Of a stretch of DNA of 64,000 nucleotides, positions 56,801 to 64,000 are shown in pieces. The translations under genes were made by a program, and so were the position numbers. The notes under the pieces are model-generated. The model was not told the DNA's origin. It was given only the letters and a program-made list of their open reading frames with translations, and did no database searches. The DNA lies in NCBI GenBank assembly GCA_905250125.1, contig CAJNOL010000205.1, forward strand, positions 132,542 through 196,541, in the 5' to 3' direction. Position 1 is the first letter of the stretch; the number at the start of each line of letters is the position of its first letter. The DNA comes from Rotaria sordida (taxonomy: Eukaryota; Rotifera; Eurotatoria; Philodinida; Philodinidae).

Positions 56801-57577
56801 GAGCAAATATAATCGAATCATTTTTTCGTTTGCGAATAGATGGAATAGATAAAGATAAACACCGATAAATTTGATTTCTATGATGATGATCACAATGTGA
56901 ACAAATTGACACACAACTATTGCTGCTATCTAATTTGATTAGTGATCGCCTATACATACGTGGAAAAAAAAGAAAGTAAAACTAATTAAACTTCACTCCT
57001 CGTTTTCTTACCGATTCGAACGAATTTTGTTGTTCACTTCTGATTTATCTATTGGAAAACAAAAATCCATTGACTGTTTCACATATGTAAATGTTGTTTG
57101 CTCTTGTGGTAGTTCATCATTACCAATATCAATAGCGATCAAACTAGGATATTGTTTCCCATGAATGATTGAAGATGTGCATTCATAAAGTAATGTTTCA
57201 GCACAATTTTGAGATTCGTTTAAAGAATGTGCAACAAGTTGCTGTTTGGATAATGCTATCGATAATGGTATTGTATTATGATTATAAGTTAGTATTTGTG
57301 ATCGTATTCGACAACGAATCTTTCTCAACATGGAAACTTTTAGCGGTGGTGAAAAAATATGGCAGATGGATGATGGATATGATGCAACAGTTTGTTCTTT
57401 CTCTACGTTTCTCATTATGAAGTTCGATGTAGATTTTTGTTGTCGTGTTCTTTTACTCTGGTACGTATGAGAAAAACATAATAAAATTTTAATTAACCAG
57501 GAGTGAACCATTGTAAAAATAATCTGATGTTCATCAAACAATATTAATAGTAGAAATAATAATTCTGAGAGAGCCAT
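53848..57577 (-). CDS. Unrecognised 734-aa protein with Cys pairs
   Basis: Five exons in transcription order: 57577-57012, 56949-56549, 56179-55523, 55464-54961, 53924-53848. All junctions keep phase and the total is 735 codons including TAA. Visible parts: a hydrophobic N-terminal stretch (LSELLFLLLILF) followed by IIFTMVHSWLIKIL, which could be a signal-anchor; a Cys/His cluster CSHCDHHH in exon 2; a basic coiled region (RERRQKKRAKRSEEKKRKIE) at the start of exon 3; then LPLCSNCRNYF and about 75 residues later LCDTCLIKC, two Cys pairs that could bind zinc together; and Gln/Ser/Asn-rich low-complexity sequence to the end. I recognise no family. The ATG at 57577 is the first in frame; Met at about 57511 is an alternative. 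The last intron is 1036 bp and intron 3 is 369 bp; the others are short. Confidence 0.65.
53925..54960. other. Inflated intron of the minus-strand gene
   Basis: A 1036-bp intron. It includes the perfect short palindrome TGTTCCTATTTCAGGATAGGAACA (its arms only; about 54645-54667) and a related TGTTCCTATCGTAAGATA block about 75 bp upstream. Two plus-strand open frames (54153-54338 and 54335-54553) lie here but show no family features. Likely transposon-derived. Confidence 0.4.
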
Positions 57578-59551
57578 CGATCATAATTCTGGCTTATTGG
57601 AGAGTTCATGCCAAGAAAAAAGAATTAAATATAAAAATAAAAGTATTATTGTATTGTTCGGCATGCCAACTTTTTTTATTTTATAAAACAAAGAAAGCAA
57701 ACACGATAAAGTTTGCGCTTAAAAAAAATAATAACGATTAAATTTCATTTATATTTAAATTTCGTTGTGTGAAGAAAATTAAGTATTCAACTGTATTACA
57801 AAATTATTTCTTGTCGTTTAAGTATAATAATGATACAATCGTCGTTATTCTGATACATATAAACTGTAACTTTACATATAATTATTTGCAAATCAATACC
57901 GAATATACTGAATTTTTTTTTTGTTTCGTTTTCTCTTCGTAAAAAAATAAGAACCTCTGTTATCAAGCTTGAATTCTTTTACAACTGATAAATTTATCGT
58001 AAACATAATGTACATTGATTGTTTATGATTTCTGCTATTCGTGTCGTTAGTTTTTCTTCTTTCTGTAGATAATAATTGATAAATACTGACGTTGTATACT
58101 GAAAAATGTTCATATTATTTCAAAAAAGTTATTTTTTCTTGTATTCTATTTGTAAAATCATGTTAACCGCCATCTATAAATTAAGTTTTCATGAAATTCT
58201 TTATAAAGTTCAAAATGTTTCAGCAATAAAAGCGAACAATTTCGAATCCACAGAAAATTCATAAAATGTCTTTCCACTTAAGTATTCATGAGAATTTATT
58301 CACTTAAAAAACCCATGAGATAATAGCAGTTTATTTTATATTATGTTATTACTACGTTCCATTCTATTTGTCAATACTGCGCATACTTTGTTTTTTTACT
58401 AATGAAAATTTGTTCACAATACACACACATAGAATGGCAATGATTGTTTATAATCATTTCTCCTAATTCAGAAGAAATAGAAACCATTCATATAGTGAAC
58501 TGGCTTGTCTCATAATATTTCATCCTCTACAATTTGATATGACTATCCTATACTTATTATATAATTTTATTACAAAAGTATATTAAGTGTCAAACATAGA
58601 TGCATTGTTATAATTGGTAGAGTATTAACCTATCTTAAAACAACAAAAAAATTGCTGTTAGTTGACTTAATATACATATGACTTGAATTGTTTTAAAGAG
58701 AAAACAGTTTTTAAATATAACATAGTCATTAAAGGTTATTGAAATGGGTGAGTGTTCATGTGCTCAAGTTATAAAGTACCAATGTTACCTAAAATGTGAG
58801 ATTTCACATATATGCGATGGTTCAATGTTTTAAAACGAAAATTTAATTTTGAGTAAAACTCATCAAGATATATGCCCATAGAAAACTCTAGTTCAATCAA
58901 TCAAGTCGTTCTTAAAATATGGTCCCATCAGAACCCTCCTTGATATAAATACTCATTTTTAGGGTCTTTCAGTAGAACACTCAATTAAAAAATCGAAAGT
59001 TTAATATTTTTCAAAACAACTTGCAGCAAAATTAGTAAGACTCCGCATTCTACAACACATATTAAATTAACCAAAATTGAACGACCTCAATTCAGTATGT
59101 CCGGTGGTGATTTATTGGAACTGGCTCATATGAAGTGGCTCAATAATCATTATTAGTGAGGATGGCGGTAAGCCACTCCTCTAGTTTATCATCATACTGG
59201 ACTTTGGCACATCATATGTAGTTTTTTCTTATAATTGAAGATATACATGTATATGTATTATGGTGATGTGACTAATAAAGTAGTTTATCACCTGGCTTAT
59301 ACTGATTGCTCTTTTGAAGGGTTTTTGTCAATACTCAGAAAGAAACCAGATATGAGAGAGAGAGAGAGAGAGCTTTCAAGAAGAGAAGAAGGCAAAAGAA
59401 AATAATAAACATATTGTGGTGCCTGGGTTGACAAATACAGATAACAATCAAAACATATCTATACAAAGAGAAAGAAGAATCACTTTATAATCGACTTTGC
59501 TTGTTTTTTTGTGCATTCATTTTATCAAATTAATTTCTATTTCTAAATAAA
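57578..59551. other. Intergenic region between divergent genes
   Basis: About 2 kb separating the minus gene (starting at 57577) from the first galectin (59552), so it should carry both promoters. A (GA)n run lies at about 59353-59372, roughly 180 bp upstream of the galectin ATG. No exon or RNA gene recognised. Confidence 0.45.
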
Positions 59552-60933
59552 ATGTATCCAAATATTCCAGTTGGTGCGAACTATGGATTAGTAAATAATC
59601 TTTGATTCATTTTCTTTTTCGCTTCATAATTATTTATTTGTTTTTACTAGCCTGTACCTTATCAAACCGTCATTTCACCTGCACTTTCAAACGGTACACA
59701 AATTCATGTCAGCGGTATAGCTACTGGAAACAGGTTTTTCTATTTATAAATACAGCAAAATCAATTTTTTTTAAATAATTGTATATATAATATAGATTTG
59801 AAGTTAATCTAAAAAATTATCAAGATGATGTTGTCTTACATGTTAATCCACGTTTCGATGATAATGCACTCATTCTCAATAGTGGTAAGATGAAAATAAA
59901 TGTGCTCATATCGGTGAAATATTTTCTTTCAATATCTAGCTCAGCACGGATTATGGGGACAAGAAGAACGCCATGGATTGCCAATCTATCGTGGAACACC
60001 GTTTACAATGGTTATCTTAGCGACAGATTGCAACTTCAACGTATATCAGATTATTGTAATAAATAAATTTGAATAAATTTGTTTTATGAATTATTGTAGA
60101 TTGCTGTAAATAATACTCGTATTTGTGACTTTTATCAACGTACACCAATGTATTTGGCTCAACTAGTTGAAGTTAAAGGTGATATTAATTTAGAATCTGT
60201 TCAAGTTTATCCAGGATCAGGTTCTATGGGTAGTGGCATGGGCTACTGTCCACCACCTCCACCATCTGCGGGTAGAGACTTTATTGTTGAATCTGGCTTC
60301 CCATCAGCTCCTCCGCCTTTCGTGGTTTGTATATTGTATTAATCTTACATAAAATATTATTAAAGTAATAATAAAAATACAGGGTAGTGGTGTACCATCG
60401 ATACAATCATGTAGAATACATACAGGTTCTCGTATTTTTGTACGAGGTTTTATTCCTCCTGGTGCTAATCGATTTGAACTCAATTTATTACAAGGTTATT
60501 CGGATAGTGATGATATAGCTTTTCATTTTAATCCACGTTTTGATTCACGTACAATAGTCAAAAATTATCGACGAAATAATCAATGGGGTCAAGAAGAAAA
60601 TCAACCATTTCCATCATATATGCCTTTAATACCAGGTTCATCAATTGATTTACAAATAACATGTAATACGGATAAATATACGGTAAGATATTGGTTTATA
60701 TTCAACATATCTTACACGTAAACTATTCTACGTATTGAATACTTTAGGTATTTATGAACAATTATTTTATTGCTGAATTCTATCATAAAATTCCACCTGG
60801 TTATGTAAGTATCATTGCTAACAAGATTCCACTGTTTATCTTTACTTAATACAAAATAAAAATCTTCGTTTTTTAGGTTATGGCCCTTCAGTATAAAGGT
60901 GATATCATAATTAATGGTATTGGACAATTATGA
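59552..60933 (+). CDS. Tandem-repeat galectin 1 (two carbohydrate-recognition domains)
   Basis: Eight exons (59552-59590, 59651-59733, 59796-59884, 59940-60040, 60100-60324, 60383-60682, 60748-60804, 60877-60933) give 316 aa. Galectins bind beta-galactosides and are secreted without a signal peptide; none is seen here. Domain 1 (about 15-150) has the full sugar-binding signature: HVNPRF, then an Asn nine residues on, then WGQEER. Domain 2 (about 180-310) has HFNPRF and WGQEEN, so the final Arg of the usual W-G-x-E-E-R is replaced by Asn, which may change or weaken sugar binding. The linker is Gly/Pro-rich (CPPPPPSAG). The introns sit at the same places as in the neighbouring galectin, showing descent by tandem duplication. 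Confidence 0.93.
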
Positions 60934-61890
60934 ACAGTTCATTATTTACAATTTATACTTTGAGTCAATTCCAAACCGAATTTTTTTTTTTGGGTGTTTT
61001 GAATATTTGGTTATAGGATTTTTCAGATTGCTTTTTTGGCGATGTATTACAATTTTTTTCAGAAAATAAAATATTAATTAATTTTTTGAAGAATTTCGAA
61101 GTTTCGACTTATCACATGTTTCAAAGTTCATGTAATATCACTGGAAAATTTTCTTTTAATTTTATAATAGATTTCAATAAGTCTTGTAGACTTAAATTGA
61201 AAAAGAATTTAAAGATAATGAGAAACAAAAGAGTTATAGCATGGTTGCTATAAGAAAATAGAGATGTTCATTAAATTTTATACTTGCAATTTTTCTAACT
61301 CGTCCTATTTGATCTGAGAGATCTTCTATTTCTTCTAAAAAACGATTAAATCGATAATATTTATCGAAAGTAAATATAATAAAGAGCATTTTCAATTGAA
61401 GAACCACTCAACAAAAGTATTAGTTTTAAGCATTGACTTTCTTTTTATTTTCAAGATTTCGAAAATCATTTCTATTAAAAAAAAACCACGAATAAAACCT
61501 GGGAGTATAACAAAACTAATTTTGCGTTATTAATCATCTGCGTTATTTCACCACCTTGTTTTATTTTTTCTTCGATAACGTTGTTAGTCATTGTGTTTTT
61601 ACTAAAAAAACCCACTTTGTAAATCTGCACACAAAACAAACTACAGAGTATCTGTGTATGCACAACTATTTTTGGCTTGTCGATTTATTTGATCAACTAG
61701 ATAAGGCTTAATGCAGTGAGTAATTGTTTTCTCATCTTATCAATGTCTCTCTCTCTCTCTCTCTCGTTTTTTTTTCTCCTATATTCTCAGAGAATGTATA
61801 GATATATAAATCAAGTCAGTTATAATCTTATTTTGTCTATTTATATACCTATCACAAAAAGAGCAACACTAACTATTCTCTTCAATCAAC
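60934..61890. other. Spacer between the two galectin genes
   Basis: 957 bp without a credible exon. A (TC)n run lies at 61746-61767, about 125 bp before the second galectin ATG. The first galectin has a (GA)n run upstream, so each promoter region carries a GA/TC microsatellite, in opposite orientation. Confidence 0.5.
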
Positions 61891-63190
61891 ATGGGCCAAG
61901 TATGTAAAAAAAAAAGAAAGATTTTAGCCAATAAATATATAAATGTATTTAATTTTTATAGCAAACAAGTAGTCAACGCTATGTAAGTGATTTTTAATTT
62001 TCTTTTTTCTAAAAACGAAGAAATCTATTATCGTTGTATATTCTTTTATGTCTAGAATTTACCTTTCGAAACAAGTATTTCACCACCATTGAGCTATGGT
62101 TCTCAAATACAAGTTTATGGCATTGCTACTGGTGACCGGTAAATGTATTGTTTGATAATTTCTTTCTTATTAACATTTATTCTATTTTGTCATCAATTTA
62201 AAAAGATTCGAAGTTAATTTGACTAATCGACGAGGTGATATCATATTACATGTCAATCCGCGTATAAACGACCGGCAATTAGTATTGAACTCTGCACCTG
62301 GTGGTAACTGGGGCAATGAAGAACGTAAACCATTAAATATTTCAAGTGGTCAACAATTTCATATTATCATTATGGTTACATCACAAGGTTTTAAAGTGAG
62401 ATTCATATCTAAATAGAATCATATTAGATTTCTATTATTGAATAATTTTTAAGGTTGCCATTAATAATCAACATACGGCTGATTTTAATTATCAAATGCC
62501 ATTCAATGCAGCTGATACAGTTACTGTCAAAGGTGATGTCAATTTAACAAATATTCAAATTTATCCAGGCTTTAGCCAACATGGTCAACCATTACAATTC
62601 GCAATGGTTAGAAATAGTATTCATATATCATTTATTTGATAACTAAGCCTTTTTGTTTCTTTTTTTTAAAGGAAACTCCAATTCCTGTCAATATGTTTCC
62701 TGGTAATATTTATTTATGATAAAATATGTAAATTAATAAATATTTGTTGAAAATAAAACATAGGTCGTGTATTACATATCAGTGGTCGTTCAAACAGTAA
62801 TGCTTCACGATTCGAAATCAATTTATTGACAAACACCTATCAAGGAGCTGATGTTGCATTTCATTTCAATCCACGTTTTGATCAACGTGAAGCTATACGT
62901 AATTCATGTCAAGGTGGTGGTTGGGGTGTAGAAGAAAAACAAGGTGGATTTCCATTAGAATCAGGTCAACCATTTGAAATTCAAATTATCTGTTTTCCAG
63001 AACATTACCAGGTTAGAAAAACTAATGACATTTTTTAAAACTTTTCTCACAACACATTATTTCTCTCTTGATATAGATCAATTGCAATAATCAAGCATGG
63101 TTCACCTTTCGACATCGTATTCCGTACCACGCTGTTCAAGCATTGCAAGTCAAAGGCGATGTTACAATTTCAAATGTACATGCTATGTAG
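61891..63190 (+). CDS. Tandem-repeat galectin 2
   Basis: Eight exons (61891-61899, 61962-61982, 62056-62138, 62206-62395, 62454-62606, 62672-62702, 62764-63011, 63077-63190) give 282 aa. Exons 1 and 2 are micro-exons of 9 and 21 bp encoding MGQ and QTSSQRY; they are supported by phase and acceptor/donor quality, but a different start is possible. Domain 1: HVNPRI, Asn, WGNEER, a complete sugar-binding signature. Domain 2: HFNPRF, Asn, WGVEEK, with Lys where the family has Arg. No signal peptide, as usual for galectins. It shares domain order and several intron positions with the gene just upstream. The two probably arose by tandem duplication after the two-domain form existed. Confidence 0.9.
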
Positions 63191-64000
63191 AGAGAGAGAC
63201 AATTCAATTATATTTACTTTAAAAATAAATTAAAGGGCTTATAGGAATTCATTAAATATTTTGAACAATTCTCACATATTCGCATTTCAATAATATTAGG
63301 ATTAAACTAATACAGACGAGAATAATATTAATCCTTAAGGAGCTCGTTTAACTATTCATACTTAATTTATTCAAATTAGGTGATTCAATGGTTCGAATGA
63401 ATTTAAGTGTTTCAATTGGATTCTTCAGTTCGAGGAAGACTATTTCACAAAAATACAGATAAAATTATGTAACTTCACCAAAAGTTGTCAGTGTCAAAAA
63501 ACCTGAATCTATCGGTCATTTTTTAACATTTTCCTATTTTATATTCTTGTTAGATGAAATCTATTTATTGAAGTATCGAATTTTTATAAAGCTTGACGAA
63601 AATCACTGACAATCAATCATCATTGATTGAGAAAACTTAATTCGACAATTTCGGGAAACTATTTATAGATTCGAATTTCTTAACAATGGGAGCTTTCGGT
63701 CAAATTATATCAATGATCGTTATTTCCAACAAAACCCATCTGCAACCGAATAGAAAATAAATTGAAAGTTTCAATAGATGATTAATAGATTCTATTTCTT
63801 TCCCACGCAATATTATGCTACTATGTAGTTACCGGCAGCGTAATGTGAGCGTCTCTTACCTAGTGCTATTAAGCGAAGCTTGCTAATCAAATTAGACTAT
63901 TTTATTACAATAACCAGTAGTATCATGTAATAGACAAAGATTAATTCAGACTGACACAAATCCTGAAACTTAAAAGTTTTCAGATTGATTTTAATGTAGA
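63191..64000. other. Non-coding right edge
   Basis: AT-rich sequence after the second galectin stop. A short (GA) run follows the stop (63191-63200) and AATAAA occurs at 63226. Nothing else recognised up to the window end. Confidence 0.45.

Noticed and set aside
57169..57420. Plus-strand 83-codon frame
   Set aside because: Antisense shadow of exon 1 of the 734-aa minus-strand gene, whose phase is supported across all junctions.

Overview
The window looks like nuclear DNA of a small, AT-rich, gene-dense animal genome. Most introns are only about 45-75 bp, with GT-AG borders and T-rich acceptors, and the genes are animal-type: tandem-repeat galectins, SPRTN, MYBBP1A, ATE1, UBE2G1, a senataxin-type helicase and MTRES1. 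The style fits a bdelloid rotifer (Rotaria/Adineta type). That is inferred from composition, intron size, tight packing, foreign-looking genes and many small DNA transposons; no marker gene proves it.

Layout. 1-9.2 kb is gene-poor. It holds an unrecognised coiled-coil gene (minus, 421-1780), a near-perfect 683-bp palindromic element flanked by TA (1963-2645), a decayed, truncated eRF3/GSPT1 copy (3183-4000), and non-coding sequence with a second palindrome. 9.3-14.4 kb is a 10-exon gene for a protein with 13 C2H2 zinc fingers. 16.5-18.6 kb is SPRTN, the DNA-protein crosslink protease. 20.6-24.1 kb is a two-exon gene for a carboxylate-reductase-like enzyme: ZZ zinc finger, AMP-binding domain, phosphopantetheine carrier and thioester reductase. 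Its layout is unusual for an animal and it is the strongest candidate for something new.

25.9-52.0 kb is a tightly packed run of five plus-strand genes: MYBBP1A (32 exons), ATE1, UBE2G1, a SETX/Sen1 helicase (24 exons) and MTRES1, with gaps of only 95-336 bp. Several have a splice-acceptor-like sequence just before the ATG, as expected of trans-spliced, possibly polycistronic transcripts. 52.3-57.6 kb carries minus-strand coding material: two small remnants and a five-exon gene (734 aa) not recognised. 59.5-63.2 kb holds two adjacent tandem-repeat galectins that arose by duplication.

Most exon models were checked for reading phase across every junction, and the summed coding lengths are multiples of three: ZNF 1007 aa, SPRTN 362, reductase 1122, MYBBP1A 1145, ATE1 540, UBE2G1 165, helicase 1180, MTRES1 217, minus gene 734, galectins 316 and 282.

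A second theme is the repeats. Introns are either about 50 bp or several hundred bp to 1.9 kb. Many long ones contain a recognisable insert: long inverted-repeat (foldback) elements, a terminal-inverted-repeat element with an exact 8-bp target duplication, or a pogo-like element with TA flanks. Intron length here seems set largely by transposon insertion.
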